A stretch of 64,000 bases of DNA from Dioscorea cayenensis subsp. rotundata (GCF_009730915.1 NC_052488.1:18160305-18224304), one strand, 5' to 3'. Shown: positions 50,614-62,394, counted from the stretch's first letter. Translations and numbers: made by a program. The notes: a model not told the origin generated them from the letters alone.

Positions 50614-50938
50614 TCTCTAATTTTACCAGGGTTTCTTGTATTGTTTGTATAAGTTTGTGCAGTGATTCTACAAGAGTTTCTAAATACAGAATTCGAAGTT
50701 CCAAAGTTTCATTTCTATTTATTTTTGGAGGAGGTTCATTTGTAGAAGTTTCAAGGGGTAACTGATGATTATCTATTAAGCAAAATCTACAACTTTCATA
50801 TAAACATATGTTACATCTATAACGTACTTTTAAGGAGGGATATTTATTACAAAAGTGACAGGGTTTATCACTACTGCCACTTCGAGGGATCCAATTATGA
50901 GTACATGAATTTTCCATAATGTCATGAAAGTGTATCAA
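50600..50938 (-). CDS. Pararetroviral small ORF with Cys/His cluster
   Basis: An open frame of 112 codons between two other viral-style ORFs, overlapping both by a few bases. Residues about 25-60 have a Cys/His cluster (CHFCNKYP, YRCNICLYESCRFCLIDNH), in the style of a zinc-binding treble-clef or B-box-like fold. The C-terminal half is a predicted coiled coil (LRILYLETLVESLHKLIQTI). I know no pararetrovirus protein with this combination. It is open with no defect, although expression from an integrated copy is unproven. Confidence 0.6.
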   Translation of the reverse strand: MIHFHDIMENSCTHNWIPRSGSSDKPCHFCNKYPSLKVRYRCNICLYESCRFCLIDNHQLPLETSTNEPPPKINRNETLELRILYLETLVESLHKLIQTIQETLVKLENGNK

Positions 50939-51281
50939 GACTCATTTCAAGTTTATCTAATTCAGCTTCAGAGAGTAGAAATTCTAAGGGGTCTATATCG
51001 AAGGGATCAATATTTGGATTTATAACTGGAGAAATTATCTCTATTTTACTAGGAGTTTTTTCTTTGTTCCTTTTCCTATGTTTCCTAAGACAATCCATGT
51101 CATCTGTTATTCTATCTAAAATATAACTTCTAGTTATTTTTAATTGATCATTCTTTTTAATTATATCTTTAAACTTTTCTAGCGTATATATAAGTATGCT
51201 TATTTCTGTTTCAAGCTTCTGAGGGTCTTTCTTACTAAGTGTTTTATATTTTCCTCTATAATAAGAGGGAGATTTTCTCAT
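50922..51281 (-). CDS. Pararetroviral small ORF, Lys-rich, unknown
   Basis: An open frame of 119 codons whose ATG overlaps the stop of the coat-protein frame (ATGA arrangement). It is basic and Lys-rich in the first half (YYRGKYKTLSKKDPQKLE), helical and probably coiled coil in the middle, then acidic at the end (FDIDPLEFLLSEAELDKLEM). It may be a virion-associated or assembly protein by position, but no family signature is visible. Confidence 0.55.
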   Translation of the reverse strand: MRKSPSYYRGKYKTLSKKDPQKLETEISILIYTLEKFKDIIKKNDQLKITRSYILDRITDDMDCLRKHRKRNKEKTPSKIEIISPVINPNIDPFDIDPLEFLLSEAELDKLEMSLDTLS

Positions 51282-52526
51282 TCTAATGCTGCTAACATAG
51301 TTTCTATTTGGTCTAATTGGTCTAAATCACTACTATACCAGTCTTGGTATTTCTTATTTGATTCTAATCCTCCTAATATTCTATTAACAAAAACACCTTC
51401 ATCTTCATCATCACTAGTATCTTGTTTTATATCGTTAGAATCTGCATAACTAACTATACTATATATACTTTCTATATCACTTACATTTTCATCTATATTT
51501 AATAAATCTTCATTCACGCATTCTATTAATATAGATTCTTTATTATGATAATTCTTTCTTTTAGTACAATCTCGGACTAAATGGTTAGTACTACCACATG
51601 TGAAACAACTTAATTTATTTTTATATTCTCTTGTTTTGTCAAACTTTCTAACATGCTTTTCTTTGTTTAGGTAAGGTTTTATAGAGCTACTTCTTCTAAG
51701 ATGGTATTTCTTTTTAGGTTTATAGTTATAATTATCTTTCTTAAATTGTTTCTTATTACTAGAGTCGTATCTTTGGGGGGTATATATATGTTTACAGAAG
51801 CTATATTCACCTTTCCCTTTAAATTGTTTAGTTATTTGAATTTCAGTGCATTTCTCTACTAATTGTTCTATAATGAATTTTATTCTGGTTGAAATATTAT
51901 CTAATTGAGGTAAAACTGGGGTCTCTTTATATTTTTTATGGATTATTGTTCCTAATGGCTCAGGTAATTTCATAAACAATTTATCTCCTATTGTCTTGTC
52001 ATAGAAGCATCCGGCTATACAACTGTAATACATAAAATCTAGTAGGAATGGTTTGATAAAGGCCCAATTTTTTATTTGTATTTGTTCTAATTTCTTAATA
52101 GCTTCTACTTGTTGTTGACCATAATTTGCATTTGGTGAGTCTCCTAAGAGTAATAATCTTATCTTATTGACAAAATTATATGGATTATCCCCTAATTCTA
52201 AGTCTCTAGCAAAATCTTGGGGATGATTTTGTTTATAGGCTTCCCATGCTGCTCTAGCTGATTCTCCTAAAAATTTCTCTAAATAACTATACATTTCTAC
52301 TGGTGTTTTTGTATAATCTAATTCATCATATTTTCTACACACCATTTGGCTCCATATTTCAATAACAGTGGTCCATTTTTGGGGATCATGGGCTGTTAAA
52401 TTTAATAATCTTCCATCATCTATTAGTAACTTTTTATCTATTGTTTCTAATTCTAACCGTCTTCCTCTGGGTCTATTTCTGTCCGAGAAATCATTTTCAG
52501 GGTTATATGTATTGTAGGGAATTCGG
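51278..52526 (-). CDS. Endogenous pararetrovirus coat protein, 5' part lost in the gap
   Basis: The frame is open from the gap edge at 52526 to a stop at 51278. The first Met in the visible part (52345) is therefore not the start. The middle matches a Caulimoviridae coat protein in layout: a helical region (FLGESARAAWEAYK), then a Lys/Arg-rich stretch (YNYKPKKKYHLRR), then a CCHC zinc knuckle CFTCGSTNHLVRDC at 51566-51607, then an acidic tail (DTSDDEDEGVF). These are the features used in RNA packaging and assembly. No stop or shift was seen in the visible 416 codons. Confidence 0.8.
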
Positions 52527-53526
52527 NNNNNNNNNNNNNNNNNNNNNNNNNNNNNNNNNNNNNNNNNNNNNNNNNNNNNNNNNNNNNNNNNNNNNNNNNN
52601 NNNNNNNNNNNNNNNNNNNNNNNNNNNNNNNNNNNNNNNNNNNNNNNNNNNNNNNNNNNNNNNNNNNNNNNNNNNNNNNNNNNNNNNNNNNNNNNNNNNN
52701 NNNNNNNNNNNNNNNNNNNNNNNNNNNNNNNNNNNNNNNNNNNNNNNNNNNNNNNNNNNNNNNNNNNNNNNNNNNNNNNNNNNNNNNNNNNNNNNNNNNN
52801 NNNNNNNNNNNNNNNNNNNNNNNNNNNNNNNNNNNNNNNNNNNNNNNNNNNNNNNNNNNNNNNNNNNNNNNNNNNNNNNNNNNNNNNNNNNNNNNNNNNN
52901 NNNNNNNNNNNNNNNNNNNNNNNNNNNNNNNNNNNNNNNNNNNNNNNNNNNNNNNNNNNNNNNNNNNNNNNNNNNNNNNNNNNNNNNNNNNNNNNNNNNN
53001 NNNNNNNNNNNNNNNNNNNNNNNNNNNNNNNNNNNNNNNNNNNNNNNNNNNNNNNNNNNNNNNNNNNNNNNNNNNNNNNNNNNNNNNNNNNNNNNNNNNN
53101 NNNNNNNNNNNNNNNNNNNNNNNNNNNNNNNNNNNNNNNNNNNNNNNNNNNNNNNNNNNNNNNNNNNNNNNNNNNNNNNNNNNNNNNNNNNNNNNNNNNN
53201 NNNNNNNNNNNNNNNNNNNNNNNNNNNNNNNNNNNNNNNNNNNNNNNNNNNNNNNNNNNNNNNNNNNNNNNNNNNNNNNNNNNNNNNNNNNNNNNNNNNN
53301 NNNNNNNNNNNNNNNNNNNNNNNNNNNNNNNNNNNNNNNNNNNNNNNNNNNNNNNNNNNNNNNNNNNNNNNNNNNNNNNNNNNNNNNNNNNNNNNNNNNN
53401 NNNNNNNNNNNNNNNNNNNNNNNNNNNNNNNNNNNNNNNNNNNNNNNNNNNNNNNNNNNNNNNNNNNNNNNNNNNNNNNNNNNNNNNNNNNNNNNNNNNN
53501 NNNNNNNNNNNNNNNNNNNNNNNNNN
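52527..53526. other. Assembly gap (1000 N)
   Basis: Exactly 1000 unknown bases, a placeholder size. The coat-protein frame enters it from the left; any movement-protein region would fall here. Confidence 0.99.
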
Positions 53527-54192
53527 ATTATATCTCATTATCAGCTACTTACTTTCGTTAGGAGTGAGACATGAATCATTTCGTCTCTTTTGAGATAAGC
53601 TTTCTCATCTTTTCTTCAATTTCCGAAATAAAAAAGTGATAAAGTTTTCTTTTTCTTTTTATTTGAATTTTAAAATACATTTAAAATAATTCATTCGTTT
53701 CAACTGTTTTTAGGAAACCTTAACCTATATTTAGGTGGTTTTGTTAGTTTTTTTTTCATATTTTAAATGGAGTTATTGGTTTTTTATTTTTTTTATCAGA
53801 TACTATTTATATATTTTTTTACTTGGGTGCATAGATTATCTATTTCAATTTTATTATTCTCTTTTTCTTTTATATTTTTTTTACATAATCTAAATTGGAC
53901 ATGATTGCTTCTAATTTTAATAATTGGGTTTTTAAATTGTTTAATTTTTTAAGGATTAAATCCATTTTAGCATCCATTATGAAATCAAGTTTTTACTAGT
54001 CTGCTAGGGTTATGTCTAAGATGTGCAAAGTTAATTCTACTGGGAGTTTTAGTATCTTCTCAGTTACTTTTTCTATCTGAAAAGTTCTCATTTATAAGGT
54101 AGTACAAATTTTTCTTACAACCAAGAAAATATTAATTAAAATAGTAGTAATTATTAAGATACATACTACTTGCATTATGCATATTATTTCTA
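53527..54192. other. AT-rich DNA after the gap, possibly viral leader
   Basis: Very AT-rich. On the minus strand it has three tiny back-to-back ORFs (see the next entry) and otherwise no recognisable sequence. Whether it belongs to the pararetrovirus insert cannot be settled across the gap. Confidence 0.35.
53870..54175 (-). other. Three consecutive mini-ORFs, possible viral polycistron
   Basis: ORFs of 27 codons (54175-54092, one hydrophobic helix), 31 codons (54091-53996, starting directly after the stop of the first) and 35 codons (53977-53870, Leu/Lys heptad-like, MDAKMDLILKKLNN) follow each other on the strand of the coat protein. Zero-spacing ORFs are unusual for host DNA. In a sequence this AT-rich they could still arise by chance. 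Confidence 0.3.
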
Positions 54193-54195
54193 TTA

Positions 54196-55061
54196 AGCTG
54201 TGTTTGATTGGCAACATGGAAAATGGCTGGAAAAGAAAATTTTTTCATGGAATATTTTTCCATGGAAAAATTTTACATGGAAAATAAAAAAATAGTCGTT
54301 TGATTGGGCATTATTTCTAGCTAGAAAATAAAAAAAAAATTTATAGAAAATTCAGATTTTGTTGTTTGATTGCTCTTATTTTCTATGGAAAATGAAACAT
54401 TTTCCATGGAAAAAAACCTTTGTTTGATTATATCAATTTTCCCTGTAAAAAATCACATTTTCCATGTAATTTTTTTAAAATTATTAAAATTATAAACAAC
54501 GCTACGTGGAATTGAATCTTACCATCAAAATGCCGCGGAATCTGTTCACTAATCTGGATAAATTTATTTAAAATATTATCAAGTTACATAATTTATCTTT
54601 TTTAAAATTAAAATAAAAGAAATGACTTTTAAATTTTTAAAAGAAAAGTTATTTTAAAATTATAAAGAGCGCTACGTGGAATTGAATCTTATCATTAAAA
54701 CGCCGCGGGATCTGTTCACTGAATAAATTTATTTAAAATATTATCAAGTTATATAATTTATTTTTTTTAAAAAAAATTAAAAGAAAAGGAAAAACTTTTC
54801 TTTTAAATTTTTAAAAGAAAATTTATTTTAAATATTTCAATCGCACGTTATTTTACACATAGCCCTTACGTTTTCCCTGGAAAACTTTTCTCATGGTGGA
54901 GGCAGGAAAAATTTTTCACTGATTTGAGGGAAAAAGGGTCACGTGATAGAGTTTGTGAAAAAAATTTTCACGGAAAATTTTGGCAAACAAACAGCCTATT
55001 TAGCTGGAAAATGACCCGTAAAAAATTTTTCCAGGGGAAAAAAGAGCAATCAAACACAGCT
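54196..55061. mobile_element. Harbinger/Tourist-like MITE with internal duplication
   Basis: The 866-bp element begins AGCTGTGTTTGATTG and ends CAATCAAACACAGCT, a perfect 15-bp inverted repeat, flanked by TTA (54193-54195 and 55062-55064). Sub-terminal TTTTCCATGGAAAA-type repeats are present at both ends. Inside, a block of about 110 bp (54485-54600) is repeated with changes at 54655-54765 ('gctacgtggaattgaatctta', 'gccgcgg', 'atctgttcact'). It is non-coding. Confidence 0.85.
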
Positions 55062-55090
55062 TTAGTTATGAAAAACTGGGAAATTATGCA

Positions 55091-55546
55091 TCATAAAATA
55101 ATCTTATTAAATACTACTTTTATTCCCGTGTTTACTTCAATCATAAAACTTAAAATTGTTACTAAAATTATTATTGAAATAAAATTCAACCAATTTCTTG
55201 CTTTGTCCCTCAGAGAGAAAGGAAATAGATGCAGGCGAGCTGCTTCATCGGCCACTCCATTGTACTTAACTGTATCACAAACTTCAAGAAAGTTCAAGAT
55301 ATGAAGATTTGGGAGATTAGGGTCTTTATAAGGTAGCCCACTGAATTGGATTGCTTGAATTATTTGAAGAGTCACTGGCTTCAGCTCATAGTTGTTCGCT
55401 TGAATTACTAGTTGCCTAATCGCAGGTTGAATACTAGTTGATGGCATTGCATAATCACGCAAAACCATTGGTTGATTGACCACCATTGGATTACTTAAAT
55501 ACATGCTCATTTGTTGGTGCAGTGCCCCTAGCTCTTGCTTCCTCAA
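55091..55546 (-). pseudogene. Ty3/gypsy gag fragment (Athila-type)
   Basis: Residues about 50-125 of the frame read NYELKPVTLQ, IQFSGLPYKDPN, FLEVCDTVKYNGVADEAARL and HLFPFSLRDKARNWLN, the typical gag block of plant Athila-like gypsy elements. After NWLN the frame continues into unrelated hydrophobic sequence (FISIIILVTILSFMIEV), so the element is truncated at about 55190. Confidence 0.85.
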
Positions 55547-56560
55547 GATTATCCATGGCTTCTGGCGATTGATTATTTGGAAGTCTTTTATCCTTCATGT
55601 TTTTGCGACACGTATGTTCTATTTCAGAGTTAAAAGGTATGAGACTTTAAGTACCAAATTTTTGCATTCAATTTTAACAATTTTGATCAAAAGAAAAAAA
55701 ATCAAGAACAATGAATTATGAAGTAAAACCAGAATTTTTTTTTATCTTGATATTAATAAAGAACACAATCCCCGGCAACTGTGCCAAAAACTTATTGGTA
55801 TGATTTTTATAACGCAAGTATACGCTATCGCAAACAAGTAATATAATGATAAGAGAGTATCGTCCCACGAGGAGTGAGTTTATTAATTACCAAAATTACT
55901 AACCCTAATTCTACTTGATTAATGAGATTGAAGAGATTTAATTTAGAAAATCTAATTCAAAGACTAGAGAAAGATAGTTAAATGAGAAGAAATCAATGTC
56001 AAGAGATTCTAGGGGTTCTGAGTTCACCTAGACTAATTCCACCTAGATTATCTAGTTTAATCAATCAATGCTTATTTCTTATCTTGTCATCAAATTTCCC
56101 TAAATTACATATTAATCTTTCTCAAGCATCAATAGCATATTCCATTAGATAAGTTAACATCATCTCTGAGATAACTATGAACCTATGGAACTCATTAAGC
56201 TCTGGAAATTCATAATGATGCATACAGTCTCATAAATATCTCTATCTTATGATGATTGTATGATATTTCAACCAAGACCTAATTCAATTATCACCTCTGG
56301 GTCTCAAATCAAATTACTAATCATGCAATTGGTGATCAAGCAATCACAAGCATTAAACATATATTAAAATATTCAATAAAGTCTTGAAACAAGTATCAAT
56401 TAAATTAAACAAACATGAATCTAGGTTTTCATAGTCTGGTTACATCGTAGCCCTAGAAAAAGGTATTTAGAATATAATAATTGTAACGCTTGACATATTT
56501 AGAAGGTTCATAATCAAATTAAAAAAAAATACTAAAAACTAAAGCTTGACGATGAATTCA
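55547..56560 (-). mobile_element. Upstream leader of the gypsy remnant
   Basis: On the minus strand, TTTTTGGCACAGTTGCCGGGGATTG (reverse complement of 55767-55791) and 'cctcgtgggacgatactctc' near 55845-55870 are the well-known leader motifs that precede gag in Athila-like gypsy elements. No LTR boundaries were recognised beyond it. Confidence 0.6.
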
Positions 56561-57360
56561 CTCCGAATCTTCACTCCCAGCCTTTTGATCTCCGAAATTC
56601 TCCTGTTCTTTTCTTCTCAAAACTTAGCCTCTTTTATAACTTGAAATTGGGATAGCACTTAGGCGCCAAAGGCTGTAGCGCCTAGGTGCTACACTTTCTG
56701 TTTTGCACCTCTTAATGTTGTAGCGCCTAAGCGCTGAATGCTAGTACCTACCTAAGCGCTAGATTTTCAGTTTTGCTTGTTCACTTTTTGTTGAAATTAG
56801 ATCCTTTTTTCTCCAATTTTGTACTTTTTATGTGTTCTTCCTCCCAATCATTCTCTTTATTTTCTACAATGTAATAACATTAAGATTATGAGTAAATTTG
56901 GTTCAAAATAATTCATAATTAGTTCATTATGAGTTAAAAAAAGTCTATATATTGACTGCAAATTATACTCATCATTAATATGATGATATTGATAAAAAAA
57001 ATTATCATTTGGCTTAGTTTGGTTATATTTGTAGTCTAAAAAATAGAACATGGATTAAGTTATAGATCACTTTTCACTATTTAGAATTTTTATTATAATA
57101 AAAAGCCGTGTTAATAAATAAATAGTTTTTTTTATTAAATTTGATAAACTACTACTACATCAAAAGAATGAAGAGTACAAACAATCATAAAAAAATAAAA
57201 TTAAAATAATTTTTTCATGGGGAAGGATATATACACATGGGATGGCGCTAAATCACAATCAACCTATATTTTTAAAATGAAACAATAAAAAACAAAAAGG
57301 AATTAAATGCAATGAAACAAACAAAAAAGAATAAAAAAACTGGTTGGAAAACTTCGAGAG
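56561..57360. other. Unassigned DNA beside the gypsy remnant
   Basis: At 56660-56770 there are repeated 'agcgcctaggtgct' / 'agcgcctaagcgct' near-palindromes. Otherwise AT-rich and without coding signal. Confidence 0.4.
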
Positions 57361-57373
57361 ACAATTCAGTAAT
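57361..57373. repeat. 13-bp target-site duplication of the SINE, left
   Basis: ACAATTCAGTAAT, repeated exactly at 57505-57517. Confidence 0.9.
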
Positions 57374-57504
57374 TAGGAACCAAGGCATAGCCTAGTGGTT
57401 TCCTACCTTGCTTGTGTTTGGGAGGTCTCGAGTTCGAAACCTCTCAGACACAATGCAAAAAAATAAAAAGGTGCTTGTCGCCAATTTGTCAAAAAAACAA
57501 AAAA
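57374..57504 (+). mobile_element. tRNA-derived SINE
   Basis: A 131-bp insert with a polymerase III A-box (TAGCCTAGTGG, near 57389) and a B-box (GAGTTCGAAACCTC, near 57430), a short body and an A-rich tail, between perfect 13-bp duplications. This is the full structure of a SINE placed by target-primed reverse transcription. Confidence 0.88.
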
Positions 57505-57517
57505 ACAATTCAGTAAT
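57505..57517. repeat. 13-bp target-site duplication of the SINE, right
   Basis: ACAATTCAGTAAT, directly after the A-rich tail. Confidence 0.9.
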
Positions 57518-57918
57518 AAACTCTATAATTTTTAACAAGAACATAAGGCCGGCCGTGAAATTAACTATAGTTATTTGTTGCTAACTTGACGGCTTGCCAC
57601 GTGTAATAAACACATCCATTTTTAAAAATTTTCCTCCAAAACATATATAAAAACTTATAATAATATTAAAGATTAAATAATTATAATTATTATTATATAT
57701 ATAACTATTTAATTGAAAATTTCAAATAGATTATTTTTTTTTATATAAATTAAACTTATAAATTTAATAATGATAAATATCATATCAAACTTCTTAAATT
57801 AATATTTTTAAAAGTAACTATTTACATATAAAACTAATATTATTTATCATATATCATATATATCAAATTATAAATTTAATAATAATAAATATCCTATTTT
57901 ATATTAATAAAACATTAC

Positions 57919-57958
<40 letters not shown>

Positions 57959-58375
57959 CATTAGCAAACATAAATTTTATATTATTTACTGTAAGTTCAT
58001 TAATCAATCAATTAATAAGATTAATAATTTTAAATAACTTTGAAAATATAAATATAAATTAATTTATGTTACGATAAATTCATTTAAGAGAGAAAAAACA
58101 TGAAAGATAACTCTTATAAGATGAAATAAATACAAAACTTCATATTACAATTAAATAGAGATAAGAAAAGATATAGGGTGTGTATGCACACACATTTATA
58201 TATTGAATATTTTTTAAATTAGCAAAATTAAGAGGCCTCTTTTTGTTACATCAATAAAATATTAAAATAATTTTCTTTTCTGTAAGACATTTTATTAAAT
58301 CAATTAATTATGTTCTTTGAGAGGATATATTAAGATAATTTTATTTGGTCTTTAGATAATCTAATAATACTTTCA
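57518..58375. other. AT-rich intergenic DNA
   Basis: No coding content; includes a TA microsatellite. Confidence 0.6.
57921..57956. repeat. (TA)n microsatellite
   Basis: About 18 TA units. Confidence 0.9.
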
Positions 58376-58800
58376 GGTTCGCTGATTCAAGAGTATGGAG
58401 ATGGTGTCAAGGAAACAACAATGGAGACCCGAGAAAGCTCTGGCAAACTTCTTCTCAATACCTTCAGTTGAACACAGGGCTTCAATGTGTGTAACTCTCA
58501 GCATCTGAAGGGGCAAGTCTCAGAATGTGAAGGGGCAACTTAGAGAAGGCGCGCATAGGAACCAACACTCCCCTCTCGGGATTCGTGGCCGCTTAACCCG
58601 CCACTTCCCAACGTGGAGAGAGAACACATCATTGATGTAACTGACGGGGCATTTCGGTCTTTTCTCCTCAATTTCACAGAGTTAGCAACCGCAAGGACCA
58701 AATATTCATATGTACGGAAAAGGAGGGATGAACTGTGAAAATTCAAACTAGAAGGGTGTTTCTGTGAATACCTGAACTTTGGAGGGACTTGTTGTTCATT
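58376..58800. other. GC-richer island, unidentified
   Basis: A stretch with near-normal GC inside AT-rich DNA. It holds a 68-codon minus-strand frame (58540-58746) with no family signature. It may be a fragment of a gene leader or of a transposon. Confidence 0.3.
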
Positions 58801-60082
58801 TCCAGAAATAATAATTAAAAAAATCTTCTATATATTCAAATTTTCACAATATCATTTCTTGCTCAAAAGGATGATAACAAAAAATGAAAATATTTCTTAC
58901 AATTCAAATGTTTTTGGAAATGAATATATGAAAATACCATAATTAGCTAGAATACTTAAAAAAATTAAAACAATTTGAAAAGAATTAACACTAAAATATG
59001 GTTGATATTGAATGTTTAATTATTATGTTTTAGAAGATTTATTGAAATAATATTTTCCCCCATAATTTTGTTTTAAAAATACAAAAACAATAAGAAAATT
59101 TAAAATTTAAGAATATATTTTCCATATTGAAAATGATTTTAAAAATTTATATTATTAACATTAGTACATCTTTTTAATATATTGAACTTGCAACGTTAGC
59201 GTGGGTCTTTACACTAGTAAATAAATAAACCTACAAATGATGCACTGACTTATCATTTCATGTTAAAATAATTATGTTTTAATATAACTTCATGTAAATT
59301 TTGAAATTTGAACCTTGAATAACCATAACTTATGCCAGAATAAATGAAAAATAAATAAAAGACATGACTGATTATTATATGATTAGCTTTTGGTCCAAAA
59401 ATTATAATAGAAAAATAAAACTGATGTTGCTCAACAATCCCACAAAAATATATAAGGTTCCCCACATGTGGCCTTGGACTGCTAAAAATAGCTAGCAGCA
59501 TTATCCCTATGGAAGAGAGGTTACTTCATATGCCACCACTAAATAAAACACAATTATAGCAAGAACAATAAATTCTTAATACCATATCCCAATCTGGGAA
59601 ATCATGTCAAGGTTATCATACCTAATTCTAAACTAAGAAAAGACACATGGAAGCCAAAAGAGAGACCAAATCATTAAAAAAGATTTTGCATCTATTATAT
59701 ATGCATAAAACAAAGTTAGGAATGAAAGAATTCATGTAGCTGACCCCAAATAGTTGGAGCTAACAACTTTACTTGTTGTTGTCAAGATGGTCCCATGTAT
59801 ATTTGCAACATAAAGCAAACAAAACTAATAGTCAACTTAACCTAGGATTGTATGTCCAAAAGCAATAGGTGCCTAGGGTACACATGCAAAAAAAGTAAAT
59901 TTGAGGTGAATGCAAGTTTCACATTTTGTGAGGTATATATGTAAAAATTATGAAATAATCAAAATTATACACATTGATTAAAGCCAAACCATCAATTCTC
60001 TTAATAACTGAAACATCACTAAGCCAAAAAAACTTCCCAGAACATATAAATATTAAATACCACTTTCATAAAGAATGGTTAC
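58801..60082. other. AT-rich DNA downstream of the WD40 exon remnant
   Basis: No further WD40 exons were recognised on the minus strand. Confidence 0.45.
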
Positions 60083-60912
60083 CTTTATCGCGCTGCCACC
60101 AGAGTATGAAGCCAATAAGCTCCCAGTAGGATTATAATGAATACCACCAATCTCCTCCTAAAGTAAAATCCCTTATGTAAGTCAAAACTCTGAATGAGCA
60201 GCAACCCACACAAAGGATCACTAGCATTTTCAACTGTAAATATCTACAACTGACTATATAATGATGTTGCATGTCTTATTGCCATTCTATCCTAGAAATA
60301 TTAATATTTCTATTATTACAGCCAAAAGCACTAAAGGCATATCATTGATGCATTTTTGTTTCAATTTCATGTCACAAAAGAGGAAAGAGATAAGTTGCAT
60401 GAAATAATCAAATCTCAAACTTCCATCAAGAGCTTCATCCTATTGAAGGATCACATATTTAGCCAATAGAATTTAAAACCTTCAAAACACCATTTGGGAC
60501 ATGAGATGGCCTTGAGCCAGTTTTGCTAGAGCAATAAATGTAGCTTAACAAGCTAAAGAATGAGAACAAATGATCACAAAAGTGGCATCCATAAAATAAC
60601 AAAATCTTTTAAAAGATGCTAGTAGTTATCATTCAGTCCAACACATTAATGATATTGAGCCCATTTTAAAAGTTGACAGCATAAATATTACAATACTGAA
60701 GATTGTGTGTCAATATAAAACAAAACCACGGGATGGCATGCACGTCAAAGCCTAATTTTCTAAACAACTGATATTCAAGCATAAAGAAGAGAATTATGGT
60801 GCTGCTGAGGAAGTGTTTTAGGCAATCAACAAGGAAATGTCAGATTGGCAACAAATCATACTGAATTGTGAATGACTAATGAAAATTGATCACAAATTGT
60901 TACCAATATTTG

Positions 60913-61740
60913 TGTCACGCCCCGAACCCGAAGCATTGACAAACAGCAACACACTTACAAGGCCGTGACCAAGTGAGCACGCAAAGCCTCAATACCTATC
61001 TCAACTGAAAAATAACATCTAACAAAAGTACTAACTTCACAAAGACAAAAGGATTAAGGGAATACAATAATTAGGAGTATAACTATAGTCCAAGGAAACT
61101 AAAAGTACAAGATTCGAAGTCTTAAACACATAACAAGTTCTAGGTTCACAACAGAAGAACAATTTACATGCTAACCAACGGGTGTTCGCTTAACTGTTCC
61201 CCGCTAAGCTATCCACCACACACTTACTCTTGATCTGAAAAAGATAAAATAACTATTTATGAGCTTGACAGCCCAGTAAGCAACCACTAAAAACAATAAA
61301 ATATAGGGATCACAAAACTCAATATATAATTTCAGAAAACATGCGTAAGTGTAATATTGTACAATAAATATCAGGAATAAAACTCAGAATGCCGAGTATT
61401 TCAAACAAACATAATTTTTCAAATAAACGAGTATATATGTCCCCCAAATAACTAATGCCAAAAACAAAATAACAGAATTCATGTATTTAAACTTGGCGAC
61501 CCGAGTCGGATTGTCAGAGTTCATTTATTTACCCTCGATGACTCGAGCCATATTATCAGAGGCAGTTATTCTCCACCGACCGAACGGTGAGAAACTAGTT
61601 TCTTATCAGAGTCAAAGGGTCATGTCGACATAATTAGTATTTAACCCCCAGTGACAGGGTTATTGCAAAGTTAATTTGGGACTCCACGTCACTATATCAA
61701 AATATGTCGAGTCCAAAATCATTGTCAATGCAGAAATAGT
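60913..61740. mobile_element. Repeat beginning TGTCACGCCCCGAACCCG (candidate LTR-type)
   Basis: The opening motif TGTCACGCCCCGAACCCG is one I associate with abundant plant repeats, and the sequence after it (GGCCGTGACCAAG, 'cttgatctgaaaaagat') has LTR-like character. It lies in the long intron of the WD40 remnant. Its other end, target duplication and coding region were not found. Confidence 0.35.
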
Positions 61741-62391
61741 GCAAGTTGGTGATCTTCTTTTTCTAATGAAAATAATTTCAATTATTTCGAAACAAGATAT
61801 TGCTAGTATGTGATGAGAATAATTAGAGTTCAATCAAGTATGTGACAATAATAATTAAAATATAAGTCCATACTGAATACATAATTAAGATTATAAATCG
61901 TGATTTCTAATTGAATAACAATTGTAGAAGACCAAGGTAAAACAATTGAAGAATATTATATATTATCAACATGGTGGCTGCCAAGTAAATCCTAAATCCG
62001 TAATTAATTAAAGGATTAAAATCAAATAAATAACCAATTAAATAATTAGAAATCTATAAGGTTTGAAATACAGATAACTACAGTACCTTAAAACCCATAA
62101 TATTTAAACATAATATCATGAATGGTTTTACAATGAAACTCAAAGTAATTAAATAATTATGTAGATGATTTAGGAAAATCAGAAATTTTATATATACATA
62201 TATATAGGTTTATGTGGTTTACTTACTTGTCTAACGTCAAAAACTAAAAGCACCCCAAAATTAGGCTTCCACAAAATACCCTATAATTGAGAGCACATTC
62301 CACAGATATTAAAACGTTAAATATGCTAAACGTACAAAGGGATAAAAAAGAAACCCACACTAATAAGTGTTGTACTCAAAATGTCCAACAA

Positions 62392-62394
<3 letters not shown>

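Noticed and set aside
52441..53574. Long ORFs of over 360 codons on both strands
   Set aside because: They consist almost wholly of N from the assembly gap.
57389..57445. A functional tRNA gene
   Set aside because: A- and B-boxes are present but no cloverleaf can be read, and the A-rich tail with target duplications fits a SINE.
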